Source: Mesorhizobium sp. B2-3-4 (GTDB lineage Bacteria > Pseudomonadota > Alphaproteobacteria > Rhizobiales > Rhizobiaceae). Taken from it: 64,000 nucleotides of DNA. Made by a program: the position numbers and the translations under genes. Under the pieces are notes generated by a model, which saw only the letters and a program-made list of their open reading frames with translations, was not told the DNA's origin and did no database searches. Below, piece by piece: positions 25,230 through 33,362 of this stretch. The stretch spans positions 248,001 to 312,000 of the forward strand of contig NZ_VFVY01000002.1 in assembly GCF_006442315.1 (NCBI RefSeq), written 5' to 3'. Position 1 is the stretch's first letter. Each line of letters starts with the position of its first letter.

Positions 25230-26162
25230 TTAGTCCCGCAGCAGGTCGAACATCAGCTTGAAGAACCGGTCGGCATCGACTTCGTGGGCAATGCGGGCAT
25301 TGTCCTTTTCGCCGCGCTCGCCCCAGAAATCGGCGACCGTGGCGCCGAAAGCATAGGTGCCGGACAGGTCGACGCCGATATGGGCCGGACGTGTACGCAC
25401 CAGAGTCGGGTCGATGGCCAGCGCTAGCGCCAGCGGGTCGTGCATGGCGCCGCCGACGCCCATCGAGTTGCGGTGCAGCTTCTCGTAGAACAGCAGCCAG
25501 TCGTTGACGAGCTTGCCGAGCGGCGTGTCGATCGTGGCGAGTTCGGCATATTGCGGCGCCTCGATCAGCACCTGCATGGTGACGTCGAGGCCGACCATCA
25601 GGATCGGCACGCCGCTGTCGAGCACGATCTTCAGCGCTTCGGGATCGCAGAAGGCGTTGAATTCCGTCGGCGTGATGATCTCGCTCTTGCGATAGAAGAC
25701 ACCTCCCATCCAGATCAGTTCCTTGATCTTGGGCAGCACGTCGCGGTGCTTGAGGATCAGGAGGCCGATATTGGTGAGGGGTCCGGTGGCGACGACCAGG
25801 ATCGGTTCGGGTGCGGCGCGCAGCTTGTCGGCGAGGAAATCGACGGCGTGCTTGTCGACAGGTTTGATCGTGGCCTGCGGCAAGTAGGGCGAGCCCTCCA
25901 GGCCGCTCGGGCCATCGGCGGTGCCGAGCACCAGCGGGCGCGCCAGCGGGCGGTGGCACCCTTGCGCGACCGGCACGTCGCCGGCGCCGATATATTCCAG
26001 GATGCGCAAGGCGTTGGCGGTCGTCTTCTCGACCTCGGCGTTGCCGCAGGTCGTGGTGACGCCGAGAAGCTTGATGGCCGGCGAGCGATGGGCCATCACC
26101 AGCGCGATGGCGTCGTCGTGGCCGGGGTCGCAGTCGAACAGGATCGGAGTTGCAATGGTCAT
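25230..26162 (-). CDS. inosine/uridine-type nucleoside hydrolase
   Basis: A 310-residue N-ribohydrolase that cleaves nucleosides into base and ribose. The calcium-binding signature DCDPGHDDAIALVMA lies at the N-terminus, with VVATGPLTNIGLL and the C-terminal aspartate region GGAMHDPLALALAID. ATG 26162 follows GAGGAACGACA; an upstream start at 26177 is possible. It is the last gene of the BMP-type transporter operon, 11 bp after a second nucleoside hydrolase, so it should act on what that transporter imports. Confidence 0.9.
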   Translation of the reverse strand: MTIATPILFDCDPGHDDAIALVMAHRSPAIKLLGVTTTCGNAEVEKTTANALRILEYIGAGDVPVAQGCHRPLARPLVLGTADGPSGLEGSPYLPQATIKPVDKHAVDFLADKLRAAPEPILVVATGPLTNIGLLILKHRDVLPKIKELIWMGGVFYRKSEIITPTEFNAFCDPEALKIVLDSGVPILMVGLDVTMQVLIEAPQYAELATIDTPLGKLVNDWLLFYEKLHRNSMGVGGAMHDPLALALAIDPTLVRTRPAHIGVDLSGTYAFGATVADFWGERGEKDNARIAHEVDADRFFKLMFDLLRD

Positions 26163-26173
26163 TGTGTCGTTCC

Positions 26174-27187
26174 TCACGCCGCTTGTTCGTAGCGCGCGAT
26201 GGTTTGCTTGAAGATGTTCAGGAAGCGGCGCCCGTCGAGATCGGTGCAGATGCGCGTCGTCTTCGGTCCGCCGCCCGGCAGCAGCTGCCGGCCGCGATGG
26301 GCGACCGTCTGTCCGCGCGCGAGCCGCCCGTCGAGCACCACGTCGACGAAAAGCGGTTCGGTCATGGTGGCGAGGGCCGGGTCGAAAGCCAGCGCCACGG
26401 TGATCACGTCGTCCATCGGGAAGCCGACGAGATCGAAGAATTCGCGCCAGATATCGATGTAGATCGGAAAGCTGTCGGCGATCATGTCGAAGACGGCGTT
26501 TTTCCGGGCGAGGGCCTGCATGTCGGCGATGTCGTCGCGCGTCAGCATCGAGGCGGCGACGCGGTTGTCCTCGCAGATGTCGAGCGGCACCAGTATCTTG
26601 TCGACCTCGGCGTTGAGCACGATGCGCGAGGCTTCCGGATCGGCCCAGATATTGTACTCCGACAGCGGCGTGATGTTGCCGGGCGTCTGGAAGTTGCCGC
26701 CGAGCACCAGGAGCCGCTTGAGCGCGCCTGTCAGGCGCGGCTCCTGCAGCAGCGCCATCGCCGCATTGGTCAGCGGCCCGGTCGTCACCAGCGTGATCTC
26801 ACCGGGATTGGCCATCACCGTATCGATGATGAAGTCGACCGCGTGTCCCGGTGTCGCCTGGCGCGACGGGGTCGGTGCCGGCGGATTGAATTTCTTCAGC
26901 CGGTCGCCGAAGCGGGCAACGAGCCGCTTTTCGAAATGGACCGGCGCCTCCATGTCGGCTTTGGAGTTGCCGACGATTGGTCGCCAGGCGCCGGCATGAA
27001 CCGGTATGTCGTCGCGCCCGGCAAGCGTCAGCGTGTTGAGCACGACATTGGTGACTTGCTCGATCGGGCCCGCGGCGCCGGTCACGGTGGTCACGCCTTC
27101 GAGCCGGACATTGGGATTGGCCGCGGCAAACAGCACGGCCAGAATGTCGTCGCCGGCAGAATCCACGTCGAGGATTATGCGTTCCAT
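26174..27187 (-). CDS. divergent nucleoside hydrolase
   Basis: A 337-residue member of the nucleoside hydrolase family. The N-terminal signature reads DVDSAGDDILAVLFA: the calcium-binding aspartates are kept, but the usual Pro-Gly of DxDPGxDD is replaced by Ser-Ala. Other family blocks are present (LVTTGPLTNAAMALL, GFPMDDVITVALAFD). The pairing with a canonical nucleoside hydrolase suggests a different base or sugar specificity. It is 10 bp downstream of a permease gene and clearly part of the same operon. Confidence 0.88.
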   Translation of the reverse strand: MERIILDVDSAGDDILAVLFAAANPNVRLEGVTTVTGAAGPIEQVTNVVLNTLTLAGRDDIPVHAGAWRPIVGNSKADMEAPVHFEKRLVARFGDRLKKFNPPAPTPSRQATPGHAVDFIIDTVMANPGEITLVTTGPLTNAAMALLQEPRLTGALKRLLVLGGNFQTPGNITPLSEYNIWADPEASRIVLNAEVDKILVPLDICEDNRVAASMLTRDDIADMQALARKNAVFDMIADSFPIYIDIWREFFDLVGFPMDDVITVALAFDPALATMTEPLFVDVVLDGRLARGQTVAHRGRQLLPGGGPKTTRICTDLDGRRFLNIFKQTIARYEQAA

Positions 27188-27197
27188 GAGAGTTCCT

Positions 27198-28184
27198 TCA
27201 TTGGGGATTTTTGTCGACCGGGGCGCTGTTCCTGTCCACCGACAAGAGTTTCTGCATCGATGCCAGCGTCTCCTTGATGATCTTTGGCCGTGCCCGGTAA
27301 GACAGCGCGAACAGTGCCGTCAGCGCCACGACATAGGGCACGGTGAGCACCAGATAGGACGGGAAACCGAAGGTCTGCAGGCGCAGCGAGAAGGCGTCGG
27401 CGAAGCCGAACAGCAGGCAGCCGGCCAGCACCTTGAGCGGATCGCCATTGGAGAAGATCAGGATCGCCACCGCCATGAAACCACGGCCCGAGGACATGTT
27501 CTCGGTGAACATGGTGATGTAGCCGAGCGACAGATGCGCGCCGGCGAGCCCCGCCAGCAATCCGCACAGCAGCGAGGCGATGTAGCGGACGCGGGTGATC
27601 GAGATGCCGAGCGCTTCAGCCGCCTCGGGTTTCTCGCCGACGACGCGGATATAGAGCCCGAGCCGGGTGCGGTTGTAGAACAGCACCAAGAGCGGCACGG
27701 CGATGAAAGCGACATAGACGATCGGCGTGAATCCCGAGATCAGCGGCGCCCAGGAGCCGAGCAGTGCCTGCGCGCCGGGTATCTGCACCTTGGGAAGACC
27801 GACGATGCCGTGACCGACGATCGATCCGCGCGTGCCGAAGATCGCTTTCATCAGCGAGATCGTCATGCCGCCGGCAAGGATGTTGAGCGCCAGGCCGACG
27901 ACCACTTCATTGGCCCGGAATGTCACCACCAGCACGGCGAAGGCAAGCGCGAAGGCAAGTGCCGCTGCGACACCGCAGGCGACACCCGCGAAGGCCGAAC
28001 CCGTCCAGATCGAGCCGATGACGGCGAAGAAGGCGCCGGCCAGCATCTGCCCCTCGAGACCGATGTTGAAAATGCCGGCCTTGGTGGTGAACGACCCGCC
28101 GAGAGCGACCAGGAGAATGGGCGCGGTGGTGCGCAGTGTCGCCGCGATGAGCGCGACATTGACGAGCTTGTCTAGAATTTCCAT
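27198..28184 (-). CDS. ABC transporter permease, BMP/nucleoside type (second subunit)
   Basis: A 328-residue integral membrane protein of the branched-chain/ribose-type permease family, in the subgroup that pairs with Bmp-type binding proteins (NupQ/YufQ-like). It has about nine to ten hydrophobic segments and the typical FNIGLEGQMLAGAFFAV motif. It overlaps the preceding permease gene by 13 bp, consistent with co-translation of a heterodimeric channel. Confidence 0.88.
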   Translation of the reverse strand: MEILDKLVNVALIAATLRTTAPILLVALGGSFTTKAGIFNIGLEGQMLAGAFFAVIGSIWTGSAFAGVACGVAAALAFALAFAVLVVTFRANEVVVGLALNILAGGMTISLMKAIFGTRGSIVGHGIVGLPKVQIPGAQALLGSWAPLISGFTPIVYVAFIAVPLLVLFYNRTRLGLYIRVVGEKPEAAEALGISITRVRYIASLLCGLLAGLAGAHLSLGYITMFTENMSSGRGFMAVAILIFSNGDPLKVLAGCLLFGFADAFSLRLQTFGFPSYLVLTVPYVVALTALFALSYRARPKIIKETLASMQKLLSVDRNSAPVDKNPQ

Positions 28185-29212
28185 CGCCGCTCCCCCGCCT
28201 GGCTGTCGCCACGGCGCCTGACCAGAACCTGCGCCGATACGCTGAGGATGATCAGCGCCTGGATCACGGTGATGATTTCGCGCGAGGCGCTGGTATCGAC
28301 CTCAAGCAGTAGCGACCCGCTGCGCAGCGCGCCGAAGAACAGCGCCGTCACGATGGTGGCGACCGGCGAGCCGTTGGCGAGCAGCGCGGCGATCAGTCCG
28401 TCGAAGCCGAAGCCGGGAGCAAAGCCTTCCATGAACCGGTGATGCACGCCGAGCGTCTCGACGCCGCCGGCCAGTCCGCCGACGGCGCCCGAAAGCAGAA
28501 GCACGATAAAGCCCTGGCGCTTCACGTTCACGCCGCCATATTCGGCGAATTTCGGCGCCGATCCGACCATCGTCACGCCGTAGCCCCAACTGGTGTAGCG
28601 GAAGACCAGCGCGACGCCGACCGCCAGCAGCAGGCCGATCGCCAGCCCCCAGTTCAGCCGCGAGAAGGAAAAGATCTCCGGCAGATAGGCTGTCGCAAGG
28701 ATCGGTGGCGTCTCCGACCAGCCGCCGGGCCGTTTGAACAGGAAGATGGTGAAATAGGAGGTGAGCAGAATGGCGATGTAGTTCGACAGGATCGTCGAGA
28801 CCACTTCGTTGGTGTTGTAGCGGGCGCGAAAATAGGCGGGGATGGCGACCCAGGCAGCGCCTGCGACGACCGCGAGCGAAAGTGCCGCCAGCGTATGAAT
28901 GCCAGCGGGCAGGGAAAAGGTGAAGCCGACCCAGGCGGCGGCGAATCCGCCAAGGAAAAGCTGACCTTCGATGCCGACATTGAACATGCCGCCGCGCAGG
29001 CCGATGCAGGCGGCGACGCCGCAAATCAGGATCGGTGTCGTCTGCAGCAAGGTGCCGGCAATTTTTTCCTGGTCGCCGAAAGCGCCGCGCAGCAGCGTCA
29101 TCAAGACACGGACCGGGCTTTCGCCGACCAGGAGGATGATGATCGCCCCTAGCAACAAGGCAACGCCAACCGCGATCACCTGACCGGAAACGGCGCGCAA
29201 ACGGTCACTCAT
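28172..29212 (-). CDS. ABC transporter permease, BMP/nucleoside type (first subunit)
   Basis: A 346-residue permease (NupP/YufP-like) with about ten hydrophobic segments and the family motif FNVGIEGQLFLGGFAAAW. Its start overlaps the stop of the ATPase gene by 4 bp (ATGA), and its end overlaps the next permease gene. It forms the membrane channel with that second permease. Confidence 0.88.
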   Translation of the reverse strand: MSDRLRAVSGQVIAVGVALLLGAIIILLVGESPVRVLMTLLRGAFGDQEKIAGTLLQTTPILICGVAACIGLRGGMFNVGIEGQLFLGGFAAAWVGFTFSLPAGIHTLAALSLAVVAGAAWVAIPAYFRARYNTNEVVSTILSNYIAILLTSYFTIFLFKRPGGWSETPPILATAYLPEIFSFSRLNWGLAIGLLLAVGVALVFRYTSWGYGVTMVGSAPKFAEYGGVNVKRQGFIVLLLSGAVGGLAGGVETLGVHHRFMEGFAPGFGFDGLIAALLANGSPVATIVTALFFGALRSGSLLLEVDTSASREIITVIQALIILSVSAQVLVRRRGDSQAGERRWKF

Positions 29213-30777
29213 CGTGCTGGCTCCAGCTCGGGCGACACGCCCGCCATCATCATGCCGATACGATCCTCGTCGGCATCGTCGCCGGCGACTTCGCCCATGA
29301 TGCGCCCGTTGAACATCACCAGGATGCGGTCGGCGAGCGCCGCCAGTTCGTCAAGCTGCACGGAAATCAGCAAGATGGCACGGCCGGCCGCCCGCTGGCG
29401 CATGATCTCGTCATGGATGGCCTCCTGGGCGCCGATGTCGACACCGCGCGTCGGCTGGTCGATCAGCAGGAAGTCGGCGCCATTGGTGAATTCGCGCGCC
29501 AGCACGACCTTCTGGATATTGCCGCCCGACAGTCGCTTGACAGGATCTCCCGACCCTTGCGCGCGAATGTCGAAGCTCTTGATCAGCGCTCCGGCGTTCC
29601 CGGCGATTGCCTTCCAGTCGAGCATGCCGCCGCGGCTCCACGGCGCCCGATGCTGGCGGCCCATCAGCGTGTTTGCCGCGATCGATGCGTTGCGATCGAC
29701 CCCGCGCACCATGCGGTCGCCCGGAACATGGGCAAGACCCGCTTCGCGTATCGCGGCGGGGGAAAGCGTGGTGAGATCCTGGCCCTTGAGCCAAGCTTCG
29801 CCATGGCTTGCCGGCCGCAGGCCCGAAAGCACCTCCGCCAGTTCCGTCTGCCCATTGCCGGCCACGCCCGCGATCCCCACTACTTCGCCGGCGCGAACCG
29901 TGAAACTGGCGCCGCGGACGGCAGGCAGCCGGCGGTCGTCACGCGACCACAGGTTCTTGACCTCGAGGACGGCGTCGCCGTGCAACTGGGCGCGGGGCCG
30001 ACGGTCGAAACTGACCTCGCGGCCAACCATCATGCGGACAAGTTCATCCTTGCTGAGCTCGGCTGTCGGACGGGTAGCCACTTTCCTGCCGTTGCGCAGC
30101 ACAGTCACGGTGTCGGACACCTCCATCACCTCTTCCAGATGGTGCGAGATGAAGATCACCGTCATGCCCTCGGCCACGAAACTGCGCAGTGTCTGGAACA
30201 GTTCGCGGCTTTCCTGCGGCGTCAGCACGGCGGTCGGCTCGTCGAGGATGATCGTGCGAGCCCCGCGCACCAGGACCTTGAGGATCTCGATGCGCTGCTC
30301 GATGCCGACCGAGAGCAGCCCGACCCGCTCGGCCGGGTCGACATGCAGCCCAAAACGCTTCGACAGCTCCCGCGTGCGGGCGATCTGTGCCGCATGGTCG
30401 ATCAGTCCGTGACGGCGGATTTCCATGCCGAGAAAGACGTTGTCGGCGACCGAAAGCGAAGGCACCAGCTTGAAGTGCTGATGCACCATGCCGAGGCCGG
30501 CCTTGATGGCGGCGGCCGGGTCGGCGACCATGATCGTCTCGCCATTCAGCCGGATCGAGCCCTCGTCCGGCTGGAGGAGACCGAACAGGACGTTCATCAG
30601 CGTCGTCTTGCCGGCGCCGTTCTCGCCGATGATGGCGTGAATTTCACCCCGGCGCACGGCAAGGTCGATGCCGTCATTGGCAATGAAGGCGCCAAAACGC
30701 TTGGTGATGCCGGTCAGCTCGACGGCCATTGCGGCAGTGTTTTGGGGGGTCGCAGACCCCGACGCGTTCGACACCAT
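29209..30777 (-). CDS. ABC transporter ATP-binding protein with two nucleotide-binding domains, BMP/nucleoside type
   Basis: A 522-residue sugar/nucleoside-type ATPase (NupO/YufO-like) with tandem ATPase domains. Domain 1 has Walker A GENGAGKTT, signature LSVGIEQR and Walker B TIILDEPTAVLTP. Domain 2 has the degenerate P-loop GVAGNGQTE usual for this family, signature LSGGNIQK and LLIDQPTRGVD. It energises import by the two following permeases. It lies 104 bp after the binding-protein gene, with a strong hairpin in the gap. Confidence 0.92.
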   Translation of the reverse strand: MVSNASGSATPQNTAAMAVELTGITKRFGAFIANDGIDLAVRRGEIHAIIGENGAGKTTLMNVLFGLLQPDEGSIRLNGETIMVADPAAAIKAGLGMVHQHFKLVPSLSVADNVFLGMEIRRHGLIDHAAQIARTRELSKRFGLHVDPAERVGLLSVGIEQRIEILKVLVRGARTIILDEPTAVLTPQESRELFQTLRSFVAEGMTVIFISHHLEEVMEVSDTVTVLRNGRKVATRPTAELSKDELVRMMVGREVSFDRRPRAQLHGDAVLEVKNLWSRDDRRLPAVRGASFTVRAGEVVGIAGVAGNGQTELAEVLSGLRPASHGEAWLKGQDLTTLSPAAIREAGLAHVPGDRMVRGVDRNASIAANTLMGRQHRAPWSRGGMLDWKAIAGNAGALIKSFDIRAQGSGDPVKRLSGGNIQKVVLAREFTNGADFLLIDQPTRGVDIGAQEAIHDEIMRQRAAGRAILLISVQLDELAALADRILVMFNGRIMGEVAGDDADEDRIGMMMAGVSPELEPAR

Positions 30778-30809
30778 GCTCTCGCAGATTGAGGGGCTCT
30801 CACGGATTG

Positions 30810-30847
30810 AAGCTGATCCGTCGCGGCGGGCCGCGGCGGATCAGCTT
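30810..30847 (-). promoter_or_regulatory. intercistronic stem-loop between binding-protein and ATPase genes
   Basis: AAGCTGATCCG (30810-30820) and CGGATCAGCTT (30837-30847) are 11-bp perfect arms, and the inner CGCGGC/GCCGCG continues the stem across one T-G wobble, giving about 18 pairs with a tiny loop. No T-run follows on the transcribed strand. The position just after a binding-protein gene is typical of an mRNA-stabilising element that raises binding-protein yield over the ATPase and permeases. Confidence 0.65.
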
Positions 30848-30881
30848 AGCGCTTTCTTGGGAGGGATGCGCTGGTGCTGGC

Positions 30882-31886
30882 TTATTTCGCCTTGGTGATC
30901 GCGATCTTGCCGTCGACGATGCCCTTCTTGATCTCGTCCAGCTTGGCGGTCACGTCAGCCGGGATCTTGGAGGCGATGTCGTCACAGACCTTGAACTCGA
31001 CACCGCCCGACGCCAGGTCGAACGTGCGGGTGCCCGCAGTCACCTTGTGACCTCCGACTTCGTCCTTGATCAGCGTGTAGACAGCGATGTCGCCGCGCTT
31101 GAGCATGCTGCCGAGCACGTTCCCGGGAGCCGAGCCGCACATGTCGATGTCGACGCCGATCGAATATTTGTCGGCGGCCGCGCTAGCCTGCATCACGCCT
31201 TCACCGGTCGGACCGGCGACATTGTAGACGATGTCGTTGCCCTGGCCATAGAGCGCCTGGGCAAGTTCGCTGCCCTTGGCCGGGTCGTCGAAAGTTCCGG
31301 CGAACACCGAGTTCACCTTCACATCGGGCGCGGCGTGCTTGGCGCCCTGTTCGTAGCCGCCGAGGAAATTGCGGATCACCGGGATATCGCGGCCGCCGAC
31401 GAAACCGATTGCCTTGCCATCGCCGATCTTGGGAAACTCGCTGCCCTTGGCCTCGATCATGCCGGCCAGCGCGCCGGCGACGAACGAGCCCTGCTCCTCG
31501 GCGAAGTTGGCATAGATCATGTTGGGATTGTCGAGCACGCCGTCGATGAAGACGAAGCGCTGGTCGGGATACTCCTTGCTCACCTTCTGCAGCGAGTCGA
31601 CCAGCTCCCAGCCCATCACGAAGATGAGGTCGTATTGCTTGCCCTTGGCAAGGTTCTCGAACTGCTCCTCATAGTCGAGGGCACGATTGCCGGTGTCGAC
31701 CAGTTTGAGGTCGATGCCGAAATCGGTCTTGGCCTTGTTGAGGCCGTTGACGATCGAAACACCAAAGCCTTGTGCGAAATATCCGGAGATGGCGGCCACG
31801 GAGACCTTGGTTTGTGCCGCGGCCGATCCCAACGAAACGGCCAGCATCGTACCGGCCAGAAATAAACTCTTGAGCGCCCTTGTCAT
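30882..31886 (-). CDS. BMP-family ABC transporter substrate-binding protein
   Basis: A 334-residue periplasmic binding protein of the Bmp/PnrA (purine nucleoside receptor) family. The signal peptide MTRALKSLFLAGTMLAVSLG ends near AAA-QTKV. Family landmarks are ISGYFAQGFGVSIVNGLNKA, DLIFVMGWE, GFVGGRDIPVIRNFLGGYEQGA and YNVAGPTGEGVMQAS. It captures the substrate for the following ATPase and two permeases; the operon also contains two nucleoside hydrolases, so the ligand is probably a nucleoside or analogue. Its transcript starts with the conserved 15-bp element and a short upstream frame that stops one base before this ATG. Confidence 0.92.
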   Translation of the reverse strand: MTRALKSLFLAGTMLAVSLGSAAAQTKVSVAAISGYFAQGFGVSIVNGLNKAKTDFGIDLKLVDTGNRALDYEEQFENLAKGKQYDLIFVMGWELVDSLQKVSKEYPDQRFVFIDGVLDNPNMIYANFAEEQGSFVAGALAGMIEAKGSEFPKIGDGKAIGFVGGRDIPVIRNFLGGYEQGAKHAAPDVKVNSVFAGTFDDPAKGSELAQALYGQGNDIVYNVAGPTGEGVMQASAAADKYSIGVDIDMCGSAPGNVLGSMLKRGDIAVYTLIKDEVGGHKVTAGTRTFDLASGGVEFKVCDDIASKIPADVTAKLDEIKKGIVDGKIAITKAK

Positions 31887-31887
31887 G

Positions 31888-31980
31888 TCATTCCCCTTCA
31901 GCTTTTTTCAGCTTCTTGAAGCCACGCCTTGACCATCCCCCACACCTCGCCGGAAGACTGGCGAGTTCGTTGATGGTCAT
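31888..31980 (-). other. possible 30-codon upstream reading frame before the BMP gene
   Basis: ATG 31980 opens a 30-codon frame beginning MTINELASLPARCGG; its TGA (31890-31888) is separated by one base from the ATG of the BMP gene. No ribosome binding site precedes it, so it would have to be translated from a leaderless or nearly leaderless transcript. The same start and stop geometry recurs at 36013. Whether it is translated is unknown. Confidence 0.4.
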
Positions 31981-31981
31981 A
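31967..31981 (-). promoter_or_regulatory. conserved 15-bp element, copy 1
   Basis: TATGACCATCAACGA on the minus strand, directly after the -10 region of the BMP promoter. It belongs to a set of four elements (also at 35850, 36012 and 43042) with the consensus TATGASCATCAAYGA. It is either the operator of a local regulator or a conserved leader start. Confidence 0.6.
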
Positions 31982-31983
31982 TG

Positions 31984-32012
31984 AGTTTATGAGCGGCCTA
32001 ACAGGCTGTCAA
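31984..32012 (-). promoter_or_regulatory. sigma70-type promoter of the BMP transporter operon
   Basis: TTGACA (32012-32007), a 17-bp spacer and TAAACT (31989-31984) on the minus strand. The conserved 15-bp element begins three bases further on, so a bound regulator would overlap the transcription start. Confidence 0.6.
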
Positions 32013-32140
32013 TCGTCCTCCAATGCAGTTTTCTTGCCCTGTTTCCGGCCTCCTCCAACGCAGCGCTTGACAAACATCGGTGATGCATAATTGTTGGTAC
32101 TCTAACGAATTTCGTGAGTTTCGGACGAAGGATACGCGCA

Positions 32141-32725
32141 ATGCCAGCTGTGGTGGTCAGGAAATTTCTGGTTCAGGTCGAAGAGATCTTCCATGAGGGC
32201 GGCCCGCTTGCGGCGCGTCCACCCAAGCGCGGCGCCATCGTGGCCGTCATCGCCAATCCTTTTGCCGGGCGTTACGTGGAAGAGATCACCGGATTCATGG
32301 AGGATCTGAAGCCGCTCGGCCTCGACATGGCGCGGCGCCTGATCGATGCCATGGGCGAGGGGACCGCGGCAATCGAGGGCTACGGCAAGGGAGCCGTCGT
32401 CGGCGCCGCCGGCGAACTCGAACACGGTGCGCTCTGGCACAATCCGGGCGGCTATGCGATGCGCGAGCTTCTCGGCAACGCCAAGGCCATCGTGCCCTCC
32501 ACCAAGAAGGTTGGCGGCCCCGGAACACGCATCGACATTCCGATCACCCACATCAATGCCTCCTATGTGCGCAGCCATTTCGATGCCATCGAAATCGGCG
32601 TCGGCGATGCGCCGCGCAGCGACGAGATGGCGGTCATCCTGGCGATGACCACCGGCGCGCGCGTCCACGCGCGTGTCGGCGGCCTGGCGGCGGCCGACAT
32701 CAAGGGCCAGGACGGATTGCGATGA
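32141..32725 (+). CDS. AA_synth-family (DUF1185) protein, first of a pair
   Basis: A 194-residue protein of the AA_synth (DUF1185) family, whose name has no solid biochemical basis. Conserved blocks are VAVIANPFAGRY, GELEHGALWHNPGG, VPSTKKVGGPGT and IDIPITHINASYVRSHFDAIEI. ATG 32141 follows GAAGGA. It is divergent from the BMP transporter operon and overlaps the next gene by an ATGA junction. The two products are paralogues, suggesting a heteromeric enzyme acting on the catabolic substrate of this region; this is inferred from context only. Confidence 0.85.
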   Translation: MPAVVVRKFLVQVEEIFHEGGPLAARPPKRGAIVAVIANPFAGRYVEEITGFMEDLKPLGLDMARRLIDAMGEGTAAIEGYGKGAVVGAAGELEHGALWHNPGGYAMRELLGNAKAIVPSTKKVGGPGTRIDIPITHINASYVRSHFDAIEIGVGDAPRSDEMAVILAMTTGARVHARVGGLAAADIKGQDGLR

Positions 32726-33306
32726 GCCCGGAAATCCGCCGCATCATCACCATCGTCGAGGAGACCCGGATCGAAGGCGGCCGCCCCGTCGACCCACCGA
32801 CGCGGCGTGCCGCGGCGATCGCCGTGATCCGCAATCCCTATGCCGGCACTTTCGTCGAGGATCTGTCGGCACTGAGCGCCGTCGGCGAGGCGCTGGGCGA
32901 CATCCTGCCCAGGCGTGCAGTCGCCGCTCTCGGCATTGCCGGCGACCAGGTCGAGAGCTTCGGCAAGGCCGCTGCCGTCGGCGCCGACGGCGAGCTTGAA
33001 CATGCCGCGGCAATCCTCCATCCACAGCTCGGCGCCCCGTTCCGCGATGTGCTGGGCAAGGGTGCGGCGCTCATTCCCTCTTCCAAGAAGCGGGGCGGTC
33101 TGGGCGTGCCGCTCGACATTCCGCTCGGCCACAAGGACGCGGCGCGGGTGCGCAGCCATTTCGACGGCATGGAGGTTCGCGTCCCCGATGCGCCGCGTGC
33201 CGACGAGATCGTCGTCGCCATCGCCATCACCGATTCAGGCAGGCCGCATCCGCGTGTCGGCGGGCTGACCAAGGACAAGGTCGTCGGCAAGGACGGCGTG
33301 AGCTAG
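32722..33306 (+). CDS. AA_synth-family (DUF1185) protein, second of a pair
   Basis: A 194-residue paralogue of the preceding protein (shared blocks IAVIRNPYAGTFVED, GELEHAAAILHP, LIPSSKKRGG, DIPLGHKDAARVRSHFDGMEV). Its ATG overlaps the upstream TGA (ATGA), implying coupled translation and equal amounts of both subunits. It converges with the enamidase-like gene. Function unknown, but the tandem pair is consistently placed with catabolic genes here. Confidence 0.85.
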   Translation: MSPEIRRIITIVEETRIEGGRPVDPPTRRAAAIAVIRNPYAGTFVEDLSALSAVGEALGDILPRRAVAALGIAGDQVESFGKAAAVGADGELEHAAAILHPQLGAPFRDVLGKGAALIPSSKKRGGLGVPLDIPLGHKDAARVRSHFDGMEVRVPDAPRADEIVVAIAITDSGRPHPRVGGLTKDKVVGKDGVS

Positions 33307-33362
33307 CTCGACGCAATCGCGGAAAGCATCTCGACGATTCTCCGCCGGCGCGCCCAACGACG

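Noticed and set aside
31887..31980. Purine-type riboswitch in the BMP leader
   Set aside because: The leader has a small hairpin (31946-31965) but no conserved purine-aptamer core sequences.
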